This document shows positions 15,424 to 22,941 of a stretch of 33,040 bases of DNA, in pieces (positions within the stretch are counted from its first letter, which is position 1; the number at the start of each line of letters is the position of its first letter). A program made the translations under genes and the position numbers. The DNA is from an uncultured Bacilli bacterium. GTDB taxonomy: Bacteria > Bacillota_I > Bacilli_A > RF39 > UBA660. Under the pieces are notes generated by a model. It saw nothing but the letters and a program-made list of their open reading frames with translations. It had not been told where the DNA came from and made no database searches. Where the stretch lies: assembly GCA_910586295.1 (NCBI GenBank), contig CAJUGE010000051.1, positions 1 to 33,040 of the forward strand. The letters are read 5' to 3'.

Positions 15424-16323
15424 ATGAAAAAATTAAATTATTTAATATGTGGTTTAATATTAAGTATTATTCCTTGCTTAAATGTTTCAGCAATGGAAGA
15501 AATATTTTATATCAATCAAAATGGTGTAGAAATGACACAAAATGAATACAATCAGTTATTAGAAGTTTTTACAAAAGAAGAGATAGCAGATTTATCTGAA
15601 GAAAAATTTGATTTTGAAATGGAACATAATTACAAAACAATTAATACTGATACTTTATACGTGCAAAATACAATAAAATATGATGAAAATGGAGATATTG
15701 AAGCAAATATTGAAACTATTTTAACAAAAGAACAATATGAAAATGGTGGTGTTGATATTCCAATGCCTTATTCATATTGTGGTCCAACTTCTTATCCCAA
15801 AATGTGTTGGGAGACGAGTCATAAAATTATAAAAATTGAGTATCAAGTTGGAGGAACTACAACTGACGAAAGGGTAGTTGTATCAAATCAATGGAAAAAT
15901 ATGCCAGGACATCGTTCTTTTGATGTCATAGGAATGAGAGTTTATCCGTATGTTTTTCAACATCGTGCTATTGAAGCAAATCAAACTTATGTATTAAATG
16001 GAAAATCTAAAACAGAATATATTACTCCATCAGAAAATTATAAAGTTGATACTGGTGGAGCGATGGTTGCAATAGAACTTCCTAGTAATAAATCAATAAC
16101 TGCTTTGTCCGAAAAATTGATAGTATATGGACATTTTAACGTTTCTGCCTTTGGCGCAAATCAAGGAATAAATGGCTCTTATCAACATGCAACTAAAGAT
16201 GTGACTCTTTCTCAAGCAACTAACATAACATTTAGTGCAGATGGTATGGGCGGAGTATTTAAGTTTAACTTCAATAACGCAACCAATTGGTATGATAATA
16301 CACAAGGCGTTCATATAATGTAA
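15424..16323 (+). CDS. Secreted protein of unknown family
   Basis: 299 residues with a cleavable signal peptide (KKLNYLICGLILSIIPCLNVSA). A segment FYINQNGVEMTQNEYNQLLEVF follows, a motif style (x-N-G-V-x-(L/M)-T-x-x-E-Y) I associate with secreted proteins of gut Firmicutes, then a beta-rich C-terminal domain. Three cysteines in YCGPTSYPKMCW and the signal region could pair after export. It shares its C-terminal 150 residues with the broken gene upstream but has an N-terminal extension. AAAGGAAA precedes the ATG. It is followed at 28 bases by a small anchored protein, probably in one transcript. No enzyme motif is visible; toxin, adhesin or surface roles are all possible. Confidence 0.7.
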   Translation: MKKLNYLICGLILSIIPCLNVSAMEEIFYINQNGVEMTQNEYNQLLEVFTKEEIADLSEEKFDFEMEHNYKTINTDTLYVQNTIKYDENGDIEANIETILTKEQYENGGVDIPMPYSYCGPTSYPKMCWETSHKIIKIEYQVGGTTTDERVVVSNQWKNMPGHRSFDVIGMRVYPYVFQHRAIEANQTYVLNGKSKTEYITPSENYKVDTGGAMVAIELPSNKSITALSEKLIVYGHFNVSAFGANQGINGSYQHATKDVTLSQATNITFSADGMGGVFKFNFNNATNWYDNTQGVHIM

Positions 16324-16350
16324 TTTAGATTACAAGAGGAGATGGAAAGT

Positions 16351-16818
16351 ATGAAAAAGAAAGTCATGTTGTTTACCATGTTAATTTTAGTAATAATGTC
16401 AATTTTATATTTGTTTTTTTCTAATAAAGAAGAAAGTAATATTTCTGGAAATAAAACAAATGAACCGCATTATCGACTAAAAGTAGAAGATATGTCAAAA
16501 TATTTGGAAAGTACCAATCAAACTGGATATGTTTTTCTAGGATGGTATAATAATCATAAATATTTAGTAGGTGAAATTGATTTGGTTTATGTTAAGTATG
16601 ATAGAAATATAATTTCATTTATTGAAGCTTTAGAAAAAAAATATATAACTTTAGAAGAACTTACAAATTCTATGGATTTGGTTCCTGGAAGCAATTCGTT
16701 TTATAAATATGATGGTACTAATGGTACTAATGAACTTTCTAAGGACAAATTTTCCATACTCATATGTGACGATAAAATTATAATTGATTCTTTTGATAAA
16801 GAATTAAAATGTTGGTAA
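16351..16818 (+). CDS. Small membrane-anchored protein of unknown function
   Basis: 155 residues: N-terminal anchor (about 6-24), a polar Asn/Ser linker, then a soluble domain of about 110 residues with YKYDGTNGTN and FSILICDDKIIIDS segments. Family not recognised. ATG 16351 is used and not the ATG at 16342, which overlaps the AGAGGAG ribosome binding site (16335-16341). It is the last gene of the island, 9 bases before the right repeat. Adjacent to a secreted protein gene, an immunity or anchoring role is conceivable, but there is no sequence proof. Confidence 0.65.
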   Translation: MKKKVMLFTMLILVIMSILYLFFSNKEESNISGNKTNEPHYRLKVEDMSKYLESTNQTGYVFLGWYNNHKYLVGEIDLVYVKYDRNIISFIEALEKKYITLEELTNSMDLVPGSNSFYKYDGTNGTNELSKDKFSILICDDKIIIDSFDKELKCW

Positions 16819-16827
16819 ACTACTTTT

Positions 16828-16875
16828 AATATATTAAAACTAATATAAGATATTAAACTGTTTGATAATTTAATC
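16828..16875 (+). repeat. Right copy of the 48-bp direct repeat
   Basis: Matches 13442-13489 at 47 of 48 positions. Here the repeated end of the coiled-coil gene is not part of an ORF, but the terminator begun inside the repeat is complete. Confidence 0.9.
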
Positions 16876-16887
16876 TTACAGTTTTTT
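16855..16887 (+). terminator. Terminator completed at the right repeat
   Basis: AAACTGT (16855-16861) pairs with ACAGTTT (16878-16884), with GAT/ATC pairing inside, then T residues. It probably served the coiled-coil gene before the island arrived and now ends island transcription. 16888-16990 holds nothing I can identify. Confidence 0.8.
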
Positions 16888-16990
16888 TGTGTTCGTTACA
16901 TGAAATTATTTGCATTATCAAATTTTATCAAGGTATTATTATAATGTAAGAAGTATAAAACTTTATAACTAAAAATATTAAATGTTAGCT

Positions 16991-17026
16991 AAAAAAGTTG
17001 TCACAATAATAAGTAACAACTTTTTT
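16991..17026. terminator. Bidirectional terminator before the minus-strand paralogue genes
   Basis: AAAAAAGTTGT (16991-17001) pairs with ACAACTTTTTT (17016-17026). A run on the left and T run on the right let it act in both directions. Confidence 0.88.
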
Positions 17027-17034
17027 TCTTTATT

Positions 17035-18189
17035 CTAATTAATACTCAAAGACAAACTATTATCATCCTCAGAGTTCATAGTCTCTTCTAAAATTCCTTC
17101 ACTTTCTAAAATATTATAAACTGCATAAAAATCTTTCAAAGTACTTTCTTCTACTGGAATCCTATCACTTTTCTTTTGATGTCTATAGTGTTTATTACCA
17201 TTCTTTACAAACTGCTCAGGAGTGTACCCACCATTAGGCGTTAGAGTAGGAGCTACAAACTCAACATAATCATGAAAACGATAAATCTCCTCATCTCCCA
17301 TTAAACAGGCATATAAAGTATCAATTACTGCCTTATAAGCATCACTTGACTTGTCACCATAAGCATACAAATAAGTTTTCTCGTCATAAACTTGATACTG
17401 GCCTTCAGAAGAAATTAAATCAAAAATAGTGACTTCATCAAAATTTTTATCTAATCCCATATTAGTAATAGCTTGTTGTGTCCAACCATAACTAAACTGT
17501 CTATTAAGAACATTAACTGTAACAGCTACACAATCAATATAATTTCCTTCTCTAATACAAACGGGAACAAAAACATCAAGTTGATCTTGAGTAATCTTAA
17601 AACCACATTTAATAATTTCTTCCTTCTCAGAATAAGATATATCACTATACTTAGAAAATAAAGTCAACAAATGTTCAGTGATATCATTAATCTCTATCAC
17701 TTGCTCCTCAGTAAGCTCCTCAGTCATCATAGAATTAGCAACTATAGCTTGACTCTTTTCTAAAATATCAACTTCTTCTATTTCTTTCTTTATAACTTTA
17801 GGAACAACTTTATGACTAATACACTTTTCTAAATAATCTACATCAAAGCCCAAAGAATCTCTAAAATGTACTTCAAAAAAATCATCTCTATAAAGTGTAG
17901 AAATTCTAACTTGATTTTGAACAATTTTAATTACTGTATTACTATCTTTCATAGAAATAATATAAGTCTCATCATTTACTCTAACCAAAGAAGCATGTTT
18001 ATTATAAGCATAACGACTTAAAATACTATAGAGATTATTAAAATTATTTTCCTCAATAATTTCACACTCTTTATCTAAAAAAAGTTTATAAGAATTTTTA
18101 GATAATGTAGCCACAGAATTAATCGTCATAACTGTTGCAACTAAGCCAAGTAAATAAACTTTAATTTCATTTTTAGTTATGTTTTTCAT
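17035..18189 (-). CDS. Membrane-anchored protein, paralogue 2 of a tandem pair (GGYTxEQFV family)
   Basis: 384 residues with one N-terminal membrane segment (VYLLGLVATVMTINSVATL) and a large extracellular part. Near the C-terminus it has GGYTPEQFVKNGNKHYRHQKK, repeated almost exactly in the upstream gene (GGYTYEQFVEGGNKHYRHQKE). A middle FSYGWTQQAI...DEVTIFDL block is matched there by FSYAWVGHAI...DEVTIYDV. The WTQQAI and NKHYRH residues hint at a transglycosylase-like or hydrolase-like helical domain, but I cannot name the family. Start 18189 is chosen because AAGGGGGT lies seven bases upstream; the ORF is open 30 bases further up. It is second in a two-gene operon, 51 bases after its paralogue. 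Confidence 0.75.
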   Translation of the reverse strand: MKNITKNEIKVYLLGLVATVMTINSVATLSKNSYKLFLDKECEIIEENNFNNLYSILSRYAYNKHASLVRVNDETYIISMKDSNTVIKIVQNQVRISTLYRDDFFEVHFRDSLGFDVDYLEKCISHKVVPKVIKKEIEEVDILEKSQAIVANSMMTEELTEEQVIEINDITEHLLTLFSKYSDISYSEKEEIIKCGFKITQDQLDVFVPVCIREGNYIDCVAVTVNVLNRQFSYGWTQQAITNMGLDKNFDEVTIFDLISSEGQYQVYDEKTYLYAYGDKSSDAYKAVIDTLYACLMGDEEIYRFHDYVEFVAPTLTPNGGYTPEQFVKNGNKHYRHQKKSDRIPVEESTLKDFYAVYNILESEGILEETMNSEDDNSLSLSIN

Positions 18190-18240
18190 ATCAAATACCC
18201 CCTTACATATGTAAAACAATTAATTATCAAATATTATAAA

Positions 18241-19266
18241 TTACTTTAACTCCAAAGTATACTCATTTTCCATATTTTCTTCATAATACTGCGATAACAT
18301 ACTATCTATAATAGAAATTCTGTCATATTCTTTTTGATGCCTATAATGTTTATTACCACCCTCAACAAATTGTTCATAAGTATACCCTCCAGGAATAGGA
18401 TCATTCTTATCTTGAAATTCCAAATAATCATGAACTACTATCTTATCAATCAATTCATCTGGAATGTTATCTTCAAAAATAGAATAATACAAAGTATCTA
18501 AAGCTCCTTGATACCCTTCTCCACTCTTAAGACCTAAAAATTGTTCATATCTAGGCTCTTTACCATTGACAGAATAATAAACTGCAAACTGCCAAGGATC
18601 TCTAAAAACATCATAAATAGTAACTTCATCATAATTACACTCAAGCTCAAGTCTATCAATCGCATGACCTACCCAAGCATAACTAAAAAATCTATTTATT
18701 CCAGTTCTCATCGCAGCACTTACATCCCTATAATTATCTTCTATACCCTCCGCCATAGGGCCGGCCAAGACAAAATCTAACTCATCTTGACTAATCTTAA
18801 AAGCGTCCATAATTACATGTTCTTTACCTAAATTAGTTATATTACCATCTCTATCATAAAAGTCAGAATTTACATATTCTTTACTCTCATAAGAAAAACC
18901 TTTCTCTAAACGCATAAAACTACTATCTTCAAAACCACTTAAATTTAAAACTCTTTTTTCATAAAAGCCATCCTTATATTCTGTATCAATCAAAACTCGA
19001 TTACCAACAATTCTAATATAACTCTTAGAGTCCTTCAAATCTAAAACAATAGAATTGCCCTTATCTAATCTAATACTTGCAGGTGTATAATTCATCGATA
19101 AAATAATTTTATTAACAAAATTATCTATATCAATTCTACTATAAGAGTGCTCAATAACATTTTCCTCTTTATTGTCATTAGAAAAATTTACAGAACTTTG
19201 AAAAATAGTTACCACAGCAACAATTTTAATAAGTGCAAATTTCCAATTATTATTAGGTTTCTTCAT
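18241..19266 (-). CDS. Membrane-anchored protein, paralogue 1 of a tandem pair (GGYTxEQFV family)
   Basis: 341 residues with an N-terminal membrane segment (FALIKIVAVVTIFQSSVNF). Three regions are shared with the downstream paralogue. The N-terminal IR(I/V)VGNRVLIDTEYKDGF strand pair follows a DxKDS motif. The central FSYAWVGHAI and DEVTIYDV blocks come next. The third is the C-terminal PGGYTYEQFVEGGNKHYRHQK block. ATG 19266 has AAGGGGGA upstream. Identity looks modest outside these blocks, so the duplication is old. Function is unknown. Anchoring, a helical core and an invariant NKHYRHQ tail suggest a surface enzyme or partner-binding protein. Confidence 0.75.
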   Translation of the reverse strand: MKKPNNNWKFALIKIVAVVTIFQSSVNFSNDNKEENVIEHSYSRIDIDNFVNKIILSMNYTPASIRLDKGNSIVLDLKDSKSYIRIVGNRVLIDTEYKDGFYEKRVLNLSGFEDSSFMRLEKGFSYESKEYVNSDFYDRDGNITNLGKEHVIMDAFKISQDELDFVLAGPMAEGIEDNYRDVSAAMRTGINRFFSYAWVGHAIDRLELECNYDEVTIYDVFRDPWQFAVYYSVNGKEPRYEQFLGLKSGEGYQGALDTLYYSIFEDNIPDELIDKIVVHDYLEFQDKNDPIPGGYTYEQFVEGGNKHYRHQKEYDRISIIDSMLSQYYEENMENEYTLELK

Positions 19267-19308
19267 ATATTTTCCCCCTTTCAAAAGTAGAATAAAACGA
19301 ACCTATAC

Positions 19309-19337
19309 ATGTTACCATATTTTATACGTTATATCAA
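19309..19337 (-). promoter_or_regulatory. Possible promoter of the paralogue pair
   Basis: On the minus strand TTGATA (19337-19332) is 17 bases from TAACAT (19314-19309). The -10 is weak. Confidence 0.4.
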
Positions 19338-19357
19338 GCCATAAATAAAAATTTATG

Positions 19358-19386
19358 TTGTAAATTTCTAATAACTTAACTATAAT
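19358..19386 (+). promoter_or_regulatory. Promoter of the PlsC-type genes
   Basis: TTGTAA at 19358-19363 and TATAAT at 19381-19386, spacer 17. The start codon is 18 bases downstream, with AAGGAG as ribosome binding site. Confidence 0.75.
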
Positions 19387-19404
19387 TAATGTATAAGGAG
19401 TACT

Positions 19405-19986
19405 ATGAAGAAAAGATATATACTATATAGAATAGCAAGACCGATAATAAAGTTTTTTATAAAAATTTCTTTTAATCCCAAGATAATCGGAAAAGAGCAT
19501 ATACCATTAGATGGTAAATGCATACTTGCAGGAAACCACACCAGTAACTTAGATGCACTTTTATTAATGAGCACAACAAAAAGAACGATAAGATTTTTAG
19601 CTAAAAAAGAATTGCACAAAAGCATTTTTGGAAAACTATTTGAAAGTGCAGGCACAATTCCAGTAGATAGAAGTAAAAAAGACACACTTGCTAAAGAAAA
19701 ATCAATCTCTGCATTAACAAAAGGTGAACTAATCTGTATTTTTCCAGAAGGAACTATTAACAGGACGTCAGAAGTAATAATGCCATTCAAATATGGAACA
19801 GTATCATTCGCACAAAAAACCAATTCAAAAATCGTGCCATTCATAATAAAAGGAAAATACAAATTTTTTAGAAGTAGAGTTAAAATAAAATTTTTAGAAC
19901 CAATTTCACTAAAAACAAACAATTTAGAAGAAGAAAATAAAAAACTTATGAAAATAATAAAGGAGGAACTAGAAACTAATGAATAA
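19405..19986 (+). CDS. PlsC-type acyltransferase, copy 1
   Basis: Member of the 1-acyl-sn-glycerol-3-phosphate acyltransferase family, which makes phosphatidic acid at the inner membrane face. The 193 residues are short but normal for Gram-positive PlsC. Motif I is NHTSNLD (His45, Asp50). Motif II is GTIPVDRSKKD. Motif III is FPEGTINRT with Ile118 where nearly all PlsC proteins have Arg (EGTR). That arginine helps bind the glycerol-phosphate substrate, so copy 1 may use another acceptor or be weak. It overlaps the second copy by 8 bases, giving translational coupling. The two proteins may form a pair with different roles. Confidence 0.88.
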   Translation: MKKRYILYRIARPIIKFFIKISFNPKIIGKEHIPLDGKCILAGNHTSNLDALLLMSTTKRTIRFLAKKELHKSIFGKLFESAGTIPVDRSKKDTLAKEKSISALTKGELICIFPEGTINRTSEVIMPFKYGTVSFAQKTNSKIVPFIIKGKYKFFRSRVKIKFLEPISLKTNNLEEENKKLMKIIKEELETNE

Positions 19987-20560
19987 ATTTTGGTATAAAT
20001 TTTTAAAACTTTTACTAAAACCTGTATATAAATTCTATTATAATCCCAAAATATATTGTAAAGAGAATTTGAACATCGATGGTCCAATCATAATCGCAGG
20101 GAACCATATACATCTAGTGGACCAATGTAATGTCATAATTTCTTCAAAAAGAGTAATAAACTACATGGCAAAAAAAGAATATTTTGATTCATTCAAAACA
20201 AGATGGTTTTTCAAATTAGTTGGTTGTATCCCAGTAGATAGAAGTAAAAAAGACCAAAATGCTAAAAATTCTGCTTTAGAAATATTAAATAGTGGTGGTG
20301 CTATAGGAATATTTCCAGAAGGAACAAGGAACAAAACAGAAGAAAAACTCTTACCATTCAAATATGGAGCAGTTTCTATGGCTAGAGAAACAAACGCTAC
20401 AATAATCCCAGTCGCAGTAACAGGGGACTACAAATTTAGAAGCAAGAGCTTAAAAGCAAAATTTGGAAAACCTTTTAAAGTAGGTCAAATGTCTTTAGAA
20501 ATTGCCAATAACAAACTATATAATGAAATATCTAAAATGATAGATGAATTAAAGTCATAG
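19979..20560 (+). CDS. plsC: PlsC-type acyltransferase, copy 2
   Basis: Tandem paralogue of the preceding gene, 193 residues. All motifs are canonical: NHIHLVD (His43, Asp48) for catalysis, GCIPVDRSKKD, FPEGTR (114-119) for phosphate binding and IPVAVTG as motif IV. The likely role is acylation of lysophosphatidic acid to phosphatidic acid. AAGGAGG lies 12 bases before the ATG, a long spacing, and the start sits inside the end of copy 1, so translation probably depends on coupling. A terminator overlaps its stop codon. Confidence 0.93.
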   Translation: MNKFWYKFLKLLLKPVYKFYYNPKIYCKENLNIDGPIIIAGNHIHLVDQCNVIISSKRVINYMAKKEYFDSFKTRWFFKLVGCIPVDRSKKDQNAKNSALEILNSGGAIGIFPEGTRNKTEEKLLPFKYGAVSMARETNATIIPVAVTGDYKFRSKSLKAKFGKPFKVGQMSLEIANNKLYNEISKMIDELKS

Positions 20561-20578
20561 AAGTACCTATGATTTTTT
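20551..20578 (+). terminator. Terminator after the PlsC pair
   Basis: TCATAG (20555-20560) pairs with CTATGA (20567-20572), then six T. The TAG stop is part of the stem. Confidence 0.75.
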
Positions 20579-20641
20579 CTATCAAGTAAATGTAAACAGT
20601 CATAAAAATAAAGAAAAATATAATGAAAAAGTCACAATATT

Positions 20642-20650
20642 TGTTATAAT
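20642..20650 (+). promoter_or_regulatory. Extended -10 promoter of the surface operon
   Basis: TG-T-TATAAT. No convincing -35 box lies 16-18 bases upstream. Confidence 0.6.
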
Positions 20651-20690
20651 ATAGAATGAAAGATTAACTAAAAAGGAGGAGTTGCTAATT

Positions 20691-22928
20691 ATGAAAAAAG
20701 TTATATTTATTTTAAGTATTTTACTAATTTCTATGTTTTCATTTATGACTAAAAATGAAGCTTTAGCTGGGTACACGACAGGTACTCTTATAAGAGTAAG
20801 ACCAGAACCAAATACAAATCAAACAAGCTTATTTGTAATAAATGAAAAAAATACTGTATTAGATATAGTAGATGACACACTTTATCCAGCAACTCCAGGT
20901 TGTAGTGTAGGATGGTATAAAATAAATTATGAAGGCACACAAGGATATGTTTGTGGAGACTTTGTATCGATAGGAGAACCAGGAGACAATAATCCAGACT
21001 ACAATAATGATACATTCGAAGCTAGGGTAATCGAAGAAGGCGTATTTACAAGAAAAGGTGCAGGATATAGTTATAGTACTAAAAATCGAATCTTGCCTGG
21101 AGCTAACGTAATAATATTAGGAGATAAAATATATACACCAGGAGATAGATGTTCAGAAGGTTGGTATAATATAAAGTATAACAAAGGAGAAACGGGTTAC
21201 ATATGCTCAAAATACGTTAAGACAAAAGCAGAACTAACAGCAAGTGATCAAGCTTATGAAGCAGAATTAAAAGCAAAAGGATTCCCAGATACTTATATTC
21301 CATATTTAGTAAAACTTCATCAAACACATCCAAATTGGATTTTTAATGCTAACCAAATAAACTTAAATTGGGATGAACTAGTACGAAATGAAGCTAGTAA
21401 GAATGTTGTACACAAAGACTATATCAATGATGCTAATATAGACGTATATACAACACGTCAAATGATAGAAGGAGCATACTATATACTAACTGACGCGGTA
21501 AACGCATTTTATTTGGATCCTAGAAACTATCTTTCAGAGAAAATGATATTTGCTTTCGAGACGTTAGGTTATAATTACAATAACGATAATAGAAATGAAT
21601 TTGATAGAAACAGTGAAATGTCACAACATTATTACAAATCTATAAAAACTATGTTAAGTTCATCATATTTAAATAAAGATGAATACCTATATAGTTTTAT
21701 TGAAGCAGGATTTAAAAATAAAGTAAGTCCTATACACCTAGTTGCAAGTGCGATACAAGAAGGAGCTTCTAGAGAATCATATGCAGCCGTAAGTGGAAAT
21801 AGTGGATTATTCTACAATGGACAAAACTTAAATGGATATTATAATTTCTTTAACATTGGTTCACATGAAGATGCATTCACTAATAGTCCAGTAGCAAGAG
21901 GATTAGCATATGCTTGTGGTTCGGCATGTGGAAGTCAATTTACTGATTTTTATGGGCAACCGTGGAATACAAGAGAAAAAGCTATATTTGGTGGTGCACA
22001 ATTTCTAAGTAATGAATACTTATCTAATGGACAGTCAACGCTATACTACAAAAAATTTGATTTAAAAGGATTTTGGCATCAATATATGACTAATATTTTA
22101 GCTCCTATACAAGAAGGAGAATCTGCTTACAATGGTCATTCAGAAACAGGAATACTTGATTCTCCTATAGAATTTGATATACCAGTATATCAAAATATGC
22201 CAAACAGTGTATCACTTCCAGAAATCGCTAGCATAGTAAATACACTAGACGAAATAAAAGTAGACAATAAAGTTATTGAAGGTTATGATAAAGACGTAAT
22301 AGAATATACTGTATATGTTCCTATGAACTATACAAGTGTAAAAGTAGAAGCAACTAAATCAGACAATAAGAGTAGTGTAGCTGGGCTTGGTGCTATAGAG
22401 CTAAAAGAAACAACAACAGCTCATCAAATTATTGTCACAGCAGAAAGTGGTGCAAAAAAGACATATAAAATAACAATAGTAAAAGTAGAAGACACTACTA
22501 CAGTTAATGACATATTAAGCAATCTTTCAGTTAAAGTTAATGGAAACATAATGAATCATATCCATCCAGAAACAACAGCTAATACATTAATTCAAAGTAT
22601 ACTAAAAAATTCCCCTAAAACAACAGTCACAGTATATGACTCTAAAGGAACAATTATAACAGGAGCATCACTATTAGAAACTGGAGGAAGAATTAGAATA
22701 GCCGCACCTACAGAAACGAAAGAATTTACTACAGTGGTAACAGGTGACACAAGTAAAGATGGAAAAGTAACAATTTTAGATTTATTACAAGTGCAAAAAG
22801 ATATTGTAGGATCTACAAAACTAGACGAACTCGCATATAAAGCTGCAGATGTTAGTAATGATGGAAAAGTAACAATATTAGACTTACTAATGATACAAAA
22901 ATATTTAAAAGGTCAAGGAAGTTTATAA
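20691..22928 (+). CDS. SH3b-glucosaminidase autolysin with cadherin-like and dockerin domains
   Basis: Secreted 745-residue cell-wall hydrolase. Order: signal peptide (1-26, ending ALA-G); two SH3b domains (about 28-95 and 108-178, each ending GYVCGDFV or GYICSKYV); an N-acetylglucosaminidase-like domain (about 195-475) with AIQEGAS (Glu357 as likely general acid) and FFNIGSHEDAF. A cadherin-like beta-sandwich (about 516-598) and a small domain follow. A type I dockerin (about 684-743) ends the protein, with two calcium loops, GDTSKDGKVTILDLL and ADVSNDGKVTILDLL. The dockerin implies capture by a cohesin, and the next gene encodes one. ATG 20691 is chosen since the TTG nine bases earlier abuts the AAGGAGGA site. 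Confidence 0.9.
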   Translation: MKKVIFILSILLISMFSFMTKNEALAGYTTGTLIRVRPEPNTNQTSLFVINEKNTVLDIVDDTLYPATPGCSVGWYKINYEGTQGYVCGDFVSIGEPGDNNPDYNNDTFEARVIEEGVFTRKGAGYSYSTKNRILPGANVIILGDKIYTPGDRCSEGWYNIKYNKGETGYICSKYVKTKAELTASDQAYEAELKAKGFPDTYIPYLVKLHQTHPNWIFNANQINLNWDELVRNEASKNVVHKDYINDANIDVYTTRQMIEGAYYILTDAVNAFYLDPRNYLSEKMIFAFETLGYNYNNDNRNEFDRNSEMSQHYYKSIKTMLSSSYLNKDEYLYSFIEAGFKNKVSPIHLVASAIQEGASRESYAAVSGNSGLFYNGQNLNGYYNFFNIGSHEDAFTNSPVARGLAYACGSACGSQFTDFYGQPWNTREKAIFGGAQFLSNEYLSNGQSTLYYKKFDLKGFWHQYMTNILAPIQEGESAYNGHSETGILDSPIEFDIPVYQNMPNSVSLPEIASIVNTLDEIKVDNKVIEGYDKDVIEYTVYVPMNYTSVKVEATKSDNKSSVAGLGAIELKETTTAHQIIVTAESGAKKTYKITIVKVEDTTTVNDILSNLSVKVNGNIMNHIHPETTANTLIQSILKNSPKTTVTVYDSKGTIITGASLLETGGRIRIAAPTETKEFTTVVTGDTSKDGKVTILDLLQVQKDIVGSTKLDELAYKAADVSNDGKVTILDLLMIQKYLKGQGSL

Positions 22929-22941
22929 AAGGGAGTGAAAA

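Larger units (their letters stand above)
13490..16827. mobile_element. 3.4-kb island between the 48-bp direct repeats
   Basis: The unit from one repeat to the next is 3,386 bp. It contains a LysR relic, a membrane XRE regulator, a broken secreted-protein gene, its intact paralogue and a small anchored protein. Codons in the secreted-protein genes end more often in T (GTT, ACT, TCT) than in the A-rich neighbours, suggesting another source. No integrase or transposase lies inside, so the mechanism of entry is unknown; homologous or aberrant recombination at the repeat is possible. Confidence 0.65.

Noticed and set aside
19386..20087. Antisense ORF of 233 codons over the PlsC pair
   Set aside because: Both PlsC reading frames are certain by motif. 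The antisense product is a low-complexity hydrophobic shadow without a start signal.
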